64,000 nucleotides of DNA, from assembly GCA_900759715.1 (NCBI GenBank), contig CAAEXF010000109.1, forward strand, positions 68,860-132,859, in the 5' to 3' direction. Under the pieces are notes generated by a model. That model was given only the letters and a program-made list of their open reading frames with translations. It did not search any database and had not been told where the DNA came from. The position numbers were made by a program, and so were the translations under genes. Positions 18,716 to 27,833 of this stretch are shown here, in pieces (position 1 is the first letter of the stretch; each line of letters opens with the position of its first letter). This DNA is from Clostridium_AM sp900759715. GTDB lineage: Bacteria > Bacillota > Clostridia > Clostridiales > Clostridiaceae.

Positions 18716-18766
18716 TATCCAATAACTACCCGCTCTAATGCTTACATCTGAAGTAAGTTTCACTTT
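18716..18766 (+). repeat. internally deleted copy of the structured dispersed element
   Basis: TATCCAATAACTACCCGCT followed by CTAAT matches the 5' end of the full element at 61465, and CATCTGAAGTAAGTTTCACT matches its 3' tail. The roughly 230 bp that lie between these two parts in the full copy are absent. The CTTAC/GTAAG arms make a small hairpin. It lies 40 bp upstream of feoA. Confidence 0.45.
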
Positions 18767-18804
18767 ATAATATAACAACTAATTCTATGAGGAGGAATAT
18801 TATC

Positions 18805-19029
18805 TTGGAACTTAATAGTGTATCTGTAGGAAATTACGTAACCGTTGAAGATTTATCATCTACTGGAATGTTAAGAGAAAGAATGCTTGCACTTGGTCTA
18901 ACTAAAGGTGCTCGAATAGAAGTTGTAAGGAGGGGGCCATCAGGCGACCCTACTGTCTACAATATAAGAGGCGCAATGATAGCCCTTAGAAAAGAGGAGG
19001 CATCCTTAATTTCAGTTACTCATAATTAG
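18805..19029 (+). CDS. feoA: ferrous iron transport protein A
   Basis: FeoA is a small SH3-like cytoplasmic protein that helps FeoB import Fe2+. The 74-residue product has the family pattern: MLRERMLALGLTKGARIEVV and GDPTVYNIRGAMIALRKEEA. The start is set at TTG 18805 because AGGAGG (18790-18795) lies 9 bp upstream; the in-frame ATG at 18787 would itself overlap that ribosome binding site. feoB follows after 64 bp. Upstream lies 368 bp without a gene, holding a deleted copy of a dispersed element; no clear Fur box was found in it. Confidence 0.92.
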   Translation: MELNSVSVGNYVTVEDLSSTGMLRERMLALGLTKGARIEVVRRGPSGDPTVYNIRGAMIALRKEEASLISVTHN

Positions 19030-19093
19030 ATACGTATTCAAGCAGGTTAATACCTGCTTTTAATTAGCAAAAATTTTCAGGAGGTTACTAAAA

Positions 19094-21211
19094 ATGGGAC
19101 TTACCTTTCAGTCCACCAAAAATGATGCTATGACAGATATATTTGCTATTGAGAAAAAGGAAGGACAATATATTATTGCACTTGCTGGCAATCCCAACAC
19201 CGGTAAAAGCACCGTTTTCAATGCATTAACTGGACTTCATCAACATACTGGCAACTGGCCTGGGAAAACAGTAGTGAATGCAAGAGGAGAATTTACACAT
19301 AAGGATAAAGAGAATATCCTGGTAGATCTACCTGGAACCTATTCTTTATTTGCATCCTCTGTGGAGGAAGAAGTAGCCAGAGACTTTATATGCTTTGGTA
19401 ATTCTGATGCAGTAATAGTAGTTACCGATGCAACTTGCCTTGAAAGAAACCTTAATCTTGTTTATCAAGTAATGGAACTTACTGATAATGTAGTGCTATG
19501 TATAAACCTCATAGACGAGGCAAAAAAGAAAAATATAATTATTGATGGGCAAGGTATAGAAAAGGAGCTTGGCGTTCCTGTAGTTTTATGTGCAGCGCGA
19601 AGTGGTATAGGTATAAAAGAGCTGAAAGAAGCGGTATATAAGGTTACTACAGGCCAGATTAAGCCTAAGCCTAAAGTAGTAAAATATCAAGATTATATAG
19701 AAGAAAAGATTAAATCCATAAAGCCACTTATCGAAAAAAATATAAGGGGTATTAATTCAAGATGGCTTTCTTTAAGAGCTATAGATGGAGATTCAAGGAT
19801 AATGACTTCTATCTTCAGCAATATTGACAAGGATTCATTAGAGGAAATATTGAAAGTCGCAAACTCATCTACTGAGGATAGTGATAAGATAAATATTAGA
19901 GATGATATATCGGAGCAGATTTACAGGAAAGCTGAAGAAATAAGAGATAAATACGTAAAAGAAGATAAAGCTAAAATTAATAGAGATAAATTAATTGATA
20001 ATTATGTTACATCAAAAATTTTTGGCATCCCGCTGATGCTTTTAACTTTAGCTATAGTATTCTGGATCACTATTACCGGAGCTAATGTACCTTCTGAAAT
20101 TATAGCTAATGTGCTTTTCGGTATACAAGATAAACTTACTTTATGGTTTAATAACATGAATGCTCCAAGCTGGCTGCACGGAGTCCTTGTACTTGGGCTC
20201 TACAGAACTTTGGCCTGGGTAGTATCTGTTATGCTTCCTCCAATGGCAATATTCTTTCCTCTCTTTACAATACTAGAGGACCTTGGATATCTACCTAGAG
20301 TAGCTTTTAACCTGGATCATATGTTTAAAAAAGCCTGCGCTCACGGCAAGCAATGTTTGACAATGTGCATGGGTTTTGGATGTAATGCAGCTGGAATAAT
20401 AGCCTGCAGAATAATTGAATCTCCACGAGAAAGACTTATTGCAACTTTGACAAACAATTTTGTTCCCTGCAATGGAAGATTTCCAACTTTAATAGCTATA
20501 TCTACGGTTTTTCTTGTTGCGAAGACCGGTAATAATTCAAGCTTCTTACCAGCATTATCAATAACAGGCTTAGTAGTTATAGGCATAGCTGTAACACTAT
20601 TAGTATCCTATGGATTATCAAAGACAATACTAAAAGGTGTTCCCTCTACCTTTACCCTAGAACTTCCTCCTTACAGAGTACCTCAAATAGGAAGAGTTCT
20701 TTATACTTCCATAATCGATAGAACCATATTTGTACTATGGAGAGCGGCAGTTATTGCTGCTCCAGCGGGTGCCATAACCTGGATACTTGGAAATATATAT
20801 ATTGGTGATTTAAGTATTATAGGTCATGCTGCAGCTTTTCTTGATCCTCTTGGCAAAATTATCGGTCTTGATGGATTTATATTAATGGCCTTTATACTTG
20901 GACTTCCTGCAAATGAAATTGTACTGCCAATACTGTTGATGTCTTATTTAGCAACAGGTTCTATGATTGAATTTGACAGCATAGAGTCTTTAAGAAAGAT
21001 ATTACTTGATCATGGTTGGACATATCTCACAGCACTTAATGTTATGTTGTTCAGCTTACTCCATTGGCCTTGTGCTACGACTCTCTTGACTATAAGAAAA
21101 GAAACAGGCAGTTTAAAATGGACGGCACTTTCAGCACTTATTCCAACCTGCATAGCATTTATTGTATGCTTTGTGACAACCATAATATTTAAGGCTTTAG
21201 GTTTAGGGTAA
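19094..21211 (+). CDS. feoB: ferrous iron transporter B
   Basis: A 705-residue FeoB. The N-terminal GTPase has G1 GNPNTGKST (about 32-40), G3 DLPG, a G4-like NLID and a G5-like CAARSG. After a helical spacer, the C-terminal membrane part begins near residue 310 and contains the conserved gate segments GKQCLTMCMGFGCNAAG and NNFVPCNGRFPTL, each with its cysteine. It imports Fe2+ under anaerobic conditions. The length is standard, without an appended FeoC domain. AGGAGG precedes the ATG. It ends 2 bp before a strong hairpin terminator and is convergent with a histidine kinase gene. Confidence 0.96.
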   Translation: MGLTFQSTKNDAMTDIFAIEKKEGQYIIALAGNPNTGKSTVFNALTGLHQHTGNWPGKTVVNARGEFTHKDKENILVDLPGTYSLFASSVEEEVARDFICFGNSDAVIVVTDATCLERNLNLVYQVMELTDNVVLCINLIDEAKKKNIIIDGQGIEKELGVPVVLCAARSGIGIKELKEAVYKVTTGQIKPKPKVVKYQDYIEEKIKSIKPLIEKNIRGINSRWLSLRAIDGDSRIMTSIFSNIDKDSLEEILKVANSSTEDSDKINIRDDISEQIYRKAEEIRDKYVKEDKAKINRDKLIDNYVTSKIFGIPLMLLTLAIVFWITITGANVPSEIIANVLFGIQDKLTLWFNNMNAPSWLHGVLVLGLYRTLAWVVSVMLPPMAIFFPLFTILEDLGYLPRVAFNLDHMFKKACAHGKQCLTMCMGFGCNAAGIIACRIIESPRERLIATLTNNFVPCNGRFPTLIAISTVFLVAKTGNNSSFLPALSITGLVVIGIAVTLLVSYGLSKTILKGVPSTFTLELPPYRVPQIGRVLYTSIIDRTIFVLWRAAVIAAPAGAITWILGNIYIGDLSIIGHAAAFLDPLGKIIGLDGFILMAFILGLPANEIVLPILLMSYLATGSMIEFDSIESLRKILLDHGWTYLTALNVMLFSLLHWPCATTLLTIRKETGSLKWTALSALIPTCIAFIVCFVTTIIFKALGLG

Positions 21212-21212
21212 C

Positions 21213-21247
21213 TTATAAGGGAAGTCCAAAGTGAACTTCCCTTATAA
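21213..21247. terminator. bidirectional terminator between feoB and the kinase gene
   Basis: TTATAAGGGAAGT and ACTTCCCTTATAA form a 13-bp stem immediately after the feoB stop. The core AAGGGAAGTCCAAA recurs in the terminator at 12216. Confidence 0.75.
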
Positions 21248-21291
21248 ATTTATAATAATCAACACTATACTATTTATTTCAGCCAGCTATA

Positions 21292-23469
21292 TTATATATT
21301 TATTTTTGGAAAAGTTATAATAACCTTAAATAAATCCCCATCAACACTTACATTTAGCTCTCCACCTTGGAGTTCTACGAAGCTTTTCGCTATAGCTAGT
21401 CCTAAGCCTGAACCCTCTGCATTACGTGCCTTATCTCCTCTTACGAATCGTTCCGCTATCTCATCTACATTAAAATCTATTTCATTAGCTGCCATATTTT
21501 TTAATGTTATTTCAACCTTATCTTCTATGGAAGCAATATCAATATAAACTCTTGAACCTTTCATGGCATACTTCGTTATATTAATTATTAAATTCTCGAA
21601 GACTCTAAAGATACGTTGGCTGTCTAAAGGCAATAATACCTTTGATTTTGGGTAATTTGTTTTTATTATTAGTGATGATTTTAATATTTTATCATCTAAT
21701 TCAAGTAAGGTTTGCTTCATCAAGTCCACCACATCTACATCCACAATATTCAAATGTATGTTTCCACTTGTGGCCTTGCTCACTTCAAATAAATCCTCTA
21801 TTAGTTCCTGCAATCTTTGTGATTTTCTATCTAATGTATCTAAATATTCCTTACGTTTTTCCACTGAGAGATTTTCATCTTTTAATAAATCTACATAAGT
21901 AATAATAGATGTTAATGGCGTTTTTAGATCGTGAGAAACATTGGTAATAAGCTCTGTCTTCATTCTTTGGCTTTTTACTTCTTCATTTACAGCCTTTTTA
22001 AAGCCCTTCTGTATACTTTCTATTTCTTTCTTAAAAGCATTAAACACACCTAAATCATCTTCAATAGTTATATCCAAATTACCTTCCGCTATTTTGTTTG
22101 CAGCTTCAAGGAGCTTATTATATTTATTACTTATATTATCATAATGTTTTCTTATTACTACAAATAATATAACAGTGTATATTATTGCTGCTATTATTCC
22201 CAAAAACCAAAAACAGCTTATTATTGATACTATAATCAGATTTATTCCTAACAATATTGCAAGTTTTTTAGTATTTTTTTCTTTTAAGTCTATATTTCTT
22301 AGATAATTACAAAACTTTTTATTGACTCTCCCACTAACTCTCCAAATGCTTCTTAAAATCTTATATATCAAGGAATTTCCTTTTATATATTCTCTAATTC
22401 CAGTTTTAAAAATATGCTTTATAATAATAACTGAAACAAATGCTACTGCAAAACATAGGAACCAATAAAGAACATTTATTAAACCATAAATAAGCTCTGG
22501 TCTCACATCTATTGGTAAAAACTTAGGTAATTCTCTATTTGTTGTGCTCCTAACAATAAGCTCAGGTGCTCCACATATAAGTAGCGCTGTCATAAAAATT
22601 GCAAATCCAATTATCTCTATAGGTATTTTAGCAATCTTTTCAAATCCAATTAGTTTCTTTGATATTTTATATGGAATTATAAGGGCAGCTATTAATATAC
22701 AGACAAAGGCTATAATCATAAAAAATATTGCTGCAGTCTTGTGAGCGTTAATTTTATTATTCTCTTTATAAAAAGATATTGAATCCTTATATTTCAACTC
22801 TTTTGGAACAGCATAAACATAAGTCATATTCTTAATAGACTTTATTTCCAAACCATTTCTACTAGTTGCTCTATTATTTTTAAGTTGTTCTGATATGTTT
22901 GACATATCTGCACCATAAAGCTTTTTAATTGTGCTATTTCCTTTGTCATCATAATCAATAATCATGTAAAAATCATAGTTTTTCTTAAGACTTTGTTCAA
23001 GAAAGTTAATGTTAATATTAGTATCTAAAAGAGAGCTTATATCACCTTGATTTCTCTCCTCTACTAATTTACTATCTTTTTCTATAGCATAGTATTCTAA
23101 GTTTTTTAATCTTTCATCTAAGTTTCTTTTATATTCATATATATCTTCATTAAATACAGCTTTATAATTTTCTATATCTTGCTGTGTGTAGTCATCATAT
23201 TTTTTATCAAGGTTTAGCAAAATAGTTGATGGTTCTATATTTTTATTTTCTTTTTTCTTTAAAATATCAAAATATATACCATAACTACTATTTGTTATAT
23301 CATTTAGAAACTCACCTCTTTCAAAAGTATTGTATTCATATCTCTTGCTGTTTTCTTTTATCATAGGATATGTAGAATACATTCCTAAGGAAGAAGCTAT
23401 TAATATCAATAAAATAATTATATTTATAATATATTTACTTTTACTGCTTTTCAATTTTGTATCCAACAC
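21292..23469 (-). CDS. multi-span sensor histidine kinase
   Basis: A large 725-residue kinase. Two outer spans enclose an extracytoplasmic domain of about 200 residues (about 30-235). Further hydrophobic segments at 245-360 and near 405-435 precede a HAMP-like region (EAANKIAEGNLDITIEDD), which leads into the HisKA box TNVSHDLKTPLTS near residue 515 and a HATPase with GSGLGLAIAKSFVELQGG. It begins at GTG 23469, overlapping the end of its response regulator by 29 bp. This architecture occurs in Firmicute two-component systems of unknown signal. It is convergent with feoB; no functional link to iron is shown. Confidence 0.9.
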   Translation of the reverse strand: MLDTKLKSSKSKYIINIIILLILIASSLGMYSTYPMIKENSKRYEYNTFERGEFLNDITNSSYGIYFDILKKKENKNIEPSTILLNLDKKYDDYTQQDIENYKAVFNEDIYEYKRNLDERLKNLEYYAIEKDSKLVEERNQGDISSLLDTNININFLEQSLKKNYDFYMIIDYDDKGNSTIKKLYGADMSNISEQLKNNRATSRNGLEIKSIKNMTYVYAVPKELKYKDSISFYKENNKINAHKTAAIFFMIIAFVCILIAALIIPYKISKKLIGFEKIAKIPIEIIGFAIFMTALLICGAPELIVRSTTNRELPKFLPIDVRPELIYGLINVLYWFLCFAVAFVSVIIIKHIFKTGIREYIKGNSLIYKILRSIWRVSGRVNKKFCNYLRNIDLKEKNTKKLAILLGINLIIVSIISCFWFLGIIAAIIYTVILFVVIRKHYDNISNKYNKLLEAANKIAEGNLDITIEDDLGVFNAFKKEIESIQKGFKKAVNEEVKSQRMKTELITNVSHDLKTPLTSIITYVDLLKDENLSVEKRKEYLDTLDRKSQRLQELIEDLFEVSKATSGNIHLNIVDVDVVDLMKQTLLELDDKILKSSLIIKTNYPKSKVLLPLDSQRIFRVFENLIINITKYAMKGSRVYIDIASIEDKVEITLKNMAANEIDFNVDEIAERFVRGDKARNAEGSGLGLAIAKSFVELQGGELNVSVDGDLFKVIITFPKINI

Positions 23470-24145
23470 CCCACACCACCTTTAAATATTTTGGATTTTT
23501 CGGGTTTATCTCTATTTTTTCTCTTATATTTCTTACATGAACCATTATCGTGTCTGTGTTTATGGCCTGTTCCTTCCAAACCCTTTCATATATTTCTTCT
23601 GCTGGAAAAACTCTCCCAGGATTTTTCATAAGCAATGTAAGAATCTTAAACTCACTGGGAGTGGTTTTTATGAAATTTCCATCTACAGTTACTTCTTTTG
23701 TATCTGTATTAAGTTCTAATCCACCGATTACATAAACATTGTCTTCAGCGCTTGTCCCTTTAACCATATTTAAAAACTTAGTATATCTTCTGAGCTGAGA
23801 ATTTACTCTTGCCAAAAGTTCGAGAGGTTTAAAGGGTTTTGTTACATAATCATCTGCCCCAATATTTAGTCCCATTATCTTGTCTACCTCTTCAGATTTT
23901 GCAGATAACATTATTACTGGGAAATCATAATTTTCTCTAAGCTTCATGGTAAATGTTATACCATCCATTTTTGGCATCATTACATCTATAATTGCTAGAT
24001 GTACTTCCTCTCTCTCTAATATTTCTAAACCTTCAAATCCATTATGTCCGATGAAAACCTTATAACCTTGATTCACTAGATAAGCTTCTATTGCAATTGC
24101 TATGTCTATTTCATCTTCCACCACTAAAATATTATATATATTCAT
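23441..24145 (-). CDS. OmpR/PhoB family response regulator
   Basis: A 234-residue regulator with a receiver domain (VVEDEIDIA, phosphoacceptor D54 in AIIDVMMPK, lysine in VTKPFKP) and a winged-helix output domain (TPSEFKILTLLMKNPG, NTDTIMVHVRNIREKIE, VVWGVGYKI). It is the first gene of a two-gene operon with the downstream kinase, whose start lies inside this gene. It differs from the regulator at 5.7 kb and belongs to a separate system. Target genes cannot be deduced from the window. Confidence 0.9.
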   Translation of the reverse strand: MNIYNILVVEDEIDIAIAIEAYLVNQGYKVFIGHNGFEGLEILEREEVHLAIIDVMMPKMDGITFTMKLRENYDFPVIMLSAKSEEVDKIMGLNIGADDYVTKPFKPLELLARVNSQLRRYTKFLNMVKGTSAEDNVYVIGGLELNTDTKEVTVDGNFIKTTPSEFKILTLLMKNPGRVFPAEEIYERVWKEQAINTDTIMVHVRNIREKIEINPKNPKYLKVVWGVGYKIEKQ

Positions 24146-24321
24146 TTATCCACATACCTCTTTCTATGAAATTGTTTCAAATTATATAATATCATAGTTA
24201 ATTTTTACTCCATAGTCATTCTTTACTGCCCCCTCATTTCTCTGCCTTTATAATACACGTATTTTTTAAAGATAATATCGTGATAAATCTAAAGAATTTC
24301 TAAAGATTGTCCTCAAAAATA

Positions 24322-24359
24322 GAGAGATGATGAACATTAAATAATTTTCATCATCTCTC
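24322..24359 (-). terminator. terminator of a GNAT gene
   Basis: A perfect 13-bp stem, GAGAGATGATGAA against TTCATCATCTCTC, lies 10 bp after the stop codon; the minus strand continues TATTTTTGAGG. Confidence 0.75.
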
Positions 24360-24368
24360 ATACTATAT

Positions 24369-24797
24369 TTATTTTACCCATGACATTATATATTCTCTAA
24401 AACCAGAATCCTCATTGATCTGCTCATTTTCTACCTTAAAACCACAATGCTTATAGAAATTAACTGCAGATACGTTTTCAACATAAACCCCTAATTCTAA
24501 ACTTGAATATAGAGATTTACAATGATTTATTAGTTTTTTACCAACACCCTGTCCATGATACTCTTCTAAAACAAATAATGCGCCAATAAATGAATTGTCT
24601 ATAATACTTATAAATCCTTTAATTATCCCCTCTTCTTTATAAACAAAGGTTGTAGAAACAGGCATATACTCGTCTTTGACAAGATCATAATTTTTGTTCC
24701 AATACTCTTCTTGTATAAATCCATGAGCAGTAATGTTAGTCTTTAACCATATATTCATAACTTCTTCAATTTGAGATTTTTCTAATTCCTTAATCAT
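24369..24797 (-). CDS. GNAT family N-acetyltransferase
   Basis: A 142-residue protein with the GNAT acetyl-CoA-binding pattern: FVLEEYHGQGVGKKLINHC (motif A, with the QGVGKK pyrophosphate loop) and NVSAVNFYKHCGFK (motif B). It transfers an acetyl group from acetyl-CoA to an amine. The length and the start MIKELEKSQIEEVMNIW resemble the YjaB/PhnO-like subgroup, whose substrates are mostly unknown. The site upstream of the ATG is weak. It is a single-gene unit closed by a terminator. Confidence 0.85.
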   Translation of the reverse strand: MIKELEKSQIEEVMNIWLKTNITAHGFIQEEYWNKNYDLVKDEYMPVSTTFVYKEEGIIKGFISIIDNSFIGALFVLEEYHGQGVGKKLINHCKSLYSSLELGVYVENVSAVNFYKHCGFKVENEQINEDSGFREYIMSWVK

Positions 24798-24905
24798 TCT
24801 TTATATTTAGTGAGGTAGTATATCACAAATACCAAACTCTCACTAAAGTTTACCTCCTTTCATTTTATACATTTTTTAATGTATAATAAGTTATTAATTC
24901 ACTTT

Positions 24906-24934
24906 ATAAGAAAAATACGAAATATTTTTCTTAT
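24906..24934 (-). terminator. AT-rich hairpin after the DUF1349 gene, possible terminator
   Basis: ATAAGAAAAATA and TATTTTTCTTAT form a 12-bp stem directly after the stop codon, with loop CGAAA. The stem is nearly all A-T and no U-run follows, so function is uncertain. Confidence 0.35.
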
Positions 24935-24935
24935 T

Positions 24936-25529
24936 TTATGATTTATGCTCTTTCCATAAACAATCTGTTATCTTCATTTCAGTAAACACAGCCTTAAAAG
25001 AATTTTTACTTGGTGAACATGCAAGTAAACCAATATTAATTTCTTTTTCACCTTCAAACAAGTGGAAAATTCGCATCTGTTTGAAGTTTATACCATCAAA
25101 AGAATTTTCAAGACAGTAGTCACTCTCTCGTCTGCTTAATCTATACCACATACATTTTACAAAAGCTCCAATATCCGTAGTTGCCCAATCAGAATATCCA
25201 TGATTTGTTACCACACTTCCAAGCCATGCAGTATTATTGTCATGAAATTCTATTCCTGCCTTTACCCAATTTTCACTATTTTGATAAATTACAACTCCAC
25301 ATTGGTCAAACAATGCTGTACTATTAAACTCTGCCTTTACTGTAAAGGAAAAATATCTTTCATCTGTTGTAATATAAAGGACATGAGCATTATCATTTCT
25401 AAATCCATAATAAGTTCTTTGCCAAAAATCAGTGTTAGGCTCTGTTATAATTTCAACTCTATCCCTTTCAATTACATAATTTTGAGGTTTAAAAAACCAT
25501 TTTGCTTCTTTAGCATTAAATTCAAACAT
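24936..25529 (-). CDS. DUF1349 domain-containing protein
   Basis: A 197-residue protein matching the DUF1349 family, which has a concanavalin-like beta-sandwich fold. Typical stretches are DFWQRTYYGFRNDNAHVLY, FDQCGVVIYQNSENWVKAGIE, WLGSVVTNHGYSDWAT and NIGLLACSP near the C-terminus. There is no signal peptide, so it is cytoplasmic. The family is related to carbohydrate-binding folds, but its function is not established. AGGAGG precedes the ATG. It lies downstream of a truncated CGGC gene on the same strand. Confidence 0.8.
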   Translation of the reverse strand: MFEFNAKEAKWFFKPQNYVIERDRVEIITEPNTDFWQRTYYGFRNDNAHVLYITTDERYFSFTVKAEFNSTALFDQCGVVIYQNSENWVKAGIEFHDNNTAWLGSVVTNHGYSDWATTDIGAFVKCMWYRLSRRESDYCLENSFDGINFKQMRIFHLFEGEKEINIGLLACSPSKNSFKAVFTEMKITDCLWKEHKS

Positions 25530-25563
25530 ATTAATCCTCCTATTTTATTAAAAGCACTCTCTT

Positions 25564-25689
25564 TTAGTCATGAGTGTATCCAACAACTTCAAAGTCTTTT
25601 GACAGTACTTTTAGATGCTCATCATATCTAGGGCACATTTTCTTCATACAAGTAGATAAATGAATTACTTCAATACCAGCTTCTTTCAT
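25564..25689 (-). pseudogene. C-terminal remnant of a CGGC-domain protein
   Basis: A 41-codon frame encodes a product whose start, KEAGIEVIHLSTC, and end, FEVVGYTHD, resemble the C-terminal part of CGGC-domain proteins (about 110-130 residues, putative metal binding). The N-terminal half with the CGGC motif is missing: an in-frame TGA lies a few codons upstream, and the alpha/beta hydrolase gene ends 3 bp before the first ATG. The simplest reading is a gene cut by a deletion that joined it to the hydrolase gene. The family call is from memory of the pattern. Confidence 0.5.
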
Positions 25690-25691
25690 TG

Positions 25692-26510
25692 TTATGCTTC
25701 ATTAATTCTTACAAGCCATTCATTAACTAATGAATTAAATAATTCTCCCTGTTCTATCTGCAAATTATGGCCTGCTCTATCCAGTACAGCAAAAGTTGCT
25801 CTTGGATAGTTGTCCAAAATACTCCAAGCATCTTTATAACCTACAGTTGAATCTTGACGTCCTAATAGTATAAGAGTTGGCTTATTAAACTTTTCATTCA
25901 TCCTATCTACATCGAATGAAAACGCATATCCTTTTTGTTGAAGATTGAGTAAAAAATTACTATCTGCCAGTCTTATACCAGATAAAATTTCATCTCTATA
26001 CCTATCCCAAACCTCTCTACTTTGTATTACTTGTATTGAAGAAAAACCTTTCGTATCAGATGGTTCAAGCTGTGATAATAATTCATCATCTCTCTTTAAA
26101 ATAATATGTGATGGAACATTACGTTTCTTAAAATCTGCAATAATAACAGGACATAATAAAAATAGCCCATCTACTCTATCTTTCATTTTATGTACTATTC
26201 CTCTTGCTAAATATCCACCATAGGATTCACCTGCAAGTAAAAAGTTTTCATTTGGAATAACTTTTTCAATAAAATTAATTAAAATATCCAGCATTATATC
26301 TGAATTTATGATCCAATCTTCACCTTTGGTTTTTCCCATTCCCGGTAAGTCAATATATATCCTCTTATATCCATCTCTATTATTAAATACAGGCTCCATA
26401 CACCCTGTCATTAATCTATGGTCTACGTGATAGCCATGTATCATAATAATTGGTTTTCCACTGCCTATTACTTCATAGTTTATAGATATATTTTTCATCT
26501 TGCATTCCAT
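25692..26510 (-). CDS. alpha/beta hydrolase
   Basis: A 272-residue alpha/beta fold hydrolase. IIMIHGYHVDHR forms the oxyanion strand, the nucleophile serine is in AGESYGGYLARG near residue 95, the acid is in LLGRQDSTVGY, and the histidine is in RAGHNLQIE near the end. These features suit an esterase or haloperoxidase-like C-C/ester hydrolase. AAGGAG lies 8 bp upstream of the ATG. The gene ends against the CGGC remnant. The substrate is not predictable. Confidence 0.83.
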   Translation of the reverse strand: MECKMKNISINYEVIGSGKPIIMIHGYHVDHRLMTGCMEPVFNNRDGYKRIYIDLPGMGKTKGEDWIINSDIMLDILINFIEKVIPNENFLLAGESYGGYLARGIVHKMKDRVDGLFLLCPVIIADFKKRNVPSHIILKRDDELLSQLEPSDTKGFSSIQVIQSREVWDRYRDEILSGIRLADSNFLLNLQQKGYAFSFDVDRMNEKFNKPTLILLGRQDSTVGYKDAWSILDNYPRATFAVLDRAGHNLQIEQGELFNSLVNEWLVRINEA

Positions 26511-26728
26511 TCTTTTTTCTCCTTGTTCATATAAATTGCTCCTTCAATTCTTTAATCGCCTATGCTAATTTTGTAGCTAAATTTACGATAACCAGAACGT
26601 ATGTTCACCAAAATAATAACACGTTTGTATAATAGTGTCAATAAAGTTTTATATGTTTGCATTATGAATGTATTCTTTGCCTTTAACTTCCTAATGTAGC
26701 TCCTTTTGCATACTTTATTACAAATTCG

Positions 26729-27628
26729 CTATTTAAAATATTGTAACTTATAATAACTCATTACAGACAGCTCTTCAAAACCACAAGCTTTGTATAAATT
26801 AAGTGCAGTATTGTTTTTACACTCCACATCCAATTCTATTTCATAGATGTTTTTTTCATTTATTAAGCGTAAAACTTCTTTTAATGCTGCTTTTCCATAT
26901 CCTTTACCTCGGAAATCAGGCAATATTCCAAAGCCACTTATAAAAGCTGAATCATCACTATAGCTTATCGCAATTTTTCCAATAACCCTTTCATTTAGTT
27001 CAACCATATATGTGTTTCTATCTAATTCTTCCTCGTATTCTTCTAGAAAGGGTTCACATTCCTCTGAATGGTTAAAATATATTGCATTTTGTATCCCAAT
27101 TTCTTTTCCATCCGACTTGCCAGCTTTTCTTAGTCTAATAGAACTTGTACTTTCTAAAGTAGTTTTGTTAAGTAACTTCATTCTATACTCTGAAAAATCA
27201 TATTCACTGCAAACAGAGTTTATAAATTTAATACCTGAATTAGAATTACCATCGGATAATAACAATACCTTATTAAAGTTTCTCTTCTTACACTCCTCCA
27301 TTGCAAGTTCAAAGATCTTTTTAAATACTCCCTTTCTTCGAAAGTCGGGATGAGTCATTCCATTGATTTCACCAATATTACTACCTCTGTAACTTGAAAT
27401 ACCTAGGTAAGCTACTAAAATATCCTCAACATAATATAGAAATCCATTAATCTCTTTTAGTCCTATTTCAGAATTTCTCCTTATATTTAACTTATAGTCT
27501 AATTCTAACTTTAGATTTGTTTTATCCTGTAAGCAGCAAAGTTCTTCAAGTTGATTTATTTCTTTATACTCTTTTTCTGATATATATTGTTTTAAAGAAA
27601 TAGTTTCATTTAATATTTTTTCCGACAT
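26729..27628 (-). CDS. GNAT family N-acetyltransferase with two GNAT modules
   Basis: The 299-residue protein appears to hold two acetyltransferase modules. The first (about 45-150) has MTHPDFRRKGVFKKIFELA. The second (about 165-299) has GILPDFRGKGYGKAALKEVL and NNTALNLYKACGFEELSV, the intact acetyl-CoA site. The start MSEKILNE at 27626-27628 is chosen because AAGAGGTG lies upstream. Tandem GNATs of this type occur in Firmicutes with unknown substrates. It lies just beyond the terminator of the tiny peptide gene. Confidence 0.82.
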   Translation of the reverse strand: MSEKILNETISLKQYISEKEYKEINQLEELCCLQDKTNLKLELDYKLNIRRNSEIGLKEINGFLYYVEDILVAYLGISSYRGSNIGEINGMTHPDFRRKGVFKKIFELAMEECKKRNFNKVLLLSDGNSNSGIKFINSVCSEYDFSEYRMKLLNKTTLESTSSIRLRKAGKSDGKEIGIQNAIYFNHSEECEPFLEEYEEELDRNTYMVELNERVIGKIAISYSDDSAFISGFGILPDFRGKGYGKAALKEVLRLINEKNIYEIELDVECKNNTALNLYKACGFEELSVMSYYKLQYFK

Positions 27629-27669
27629 TTTAAAACACCTCTTCAAATCAAAATTTGGACATAAAAATG

Positions 27670-27700
27670 CCCTGAAATAGTTATCCTAACTACTCCAGGG
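27670..27700 (-). terminator. terminator of the 22-residue peptide gene
   Basis: CCCTG/CAGGG and AGTTA/TAACT form a two-part stem with an internal loop, followed on the minus strand by GCATTTTTATG. Confidence 0.55.
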
Positions 27701-27764
27701 TTGATAAACTTATCTTTACAATATTGATTATAACAGTAACAATAGTTACAAATCAAAATTATAT

Positions 27765-27833
27765 TTAATAACTTTCACTTGAAGTAGTTGGACATAAAAA
27801 TTCAATTGCAAATCTATTATTTATCTTACTCAT
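27765..27833 (-). CDS. 22-residue peptide gene, function unknown
   Basis: ATG at 27831-27833 is preceded at a proper distance by AAAGGAGTGG and opens a 22-codon frame with stop at 27765-27767. The product runs MSKINNRFAIEF then LCPTTSSESY, with a single cysteine in LCP. It has no membrane span. A hairpin terminator follows 65 bp downstream, so it looks like a complete tiny transcription unit. It could be a signalling or modified-peptide precursor, or simply a short regulatory frame. No family is recognised; only the ribosome binding site, frame and terminator support it. Confidence 0.45.
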   Translation of the reverse strand: MSKINNRFAIEFLCPTTSSESY

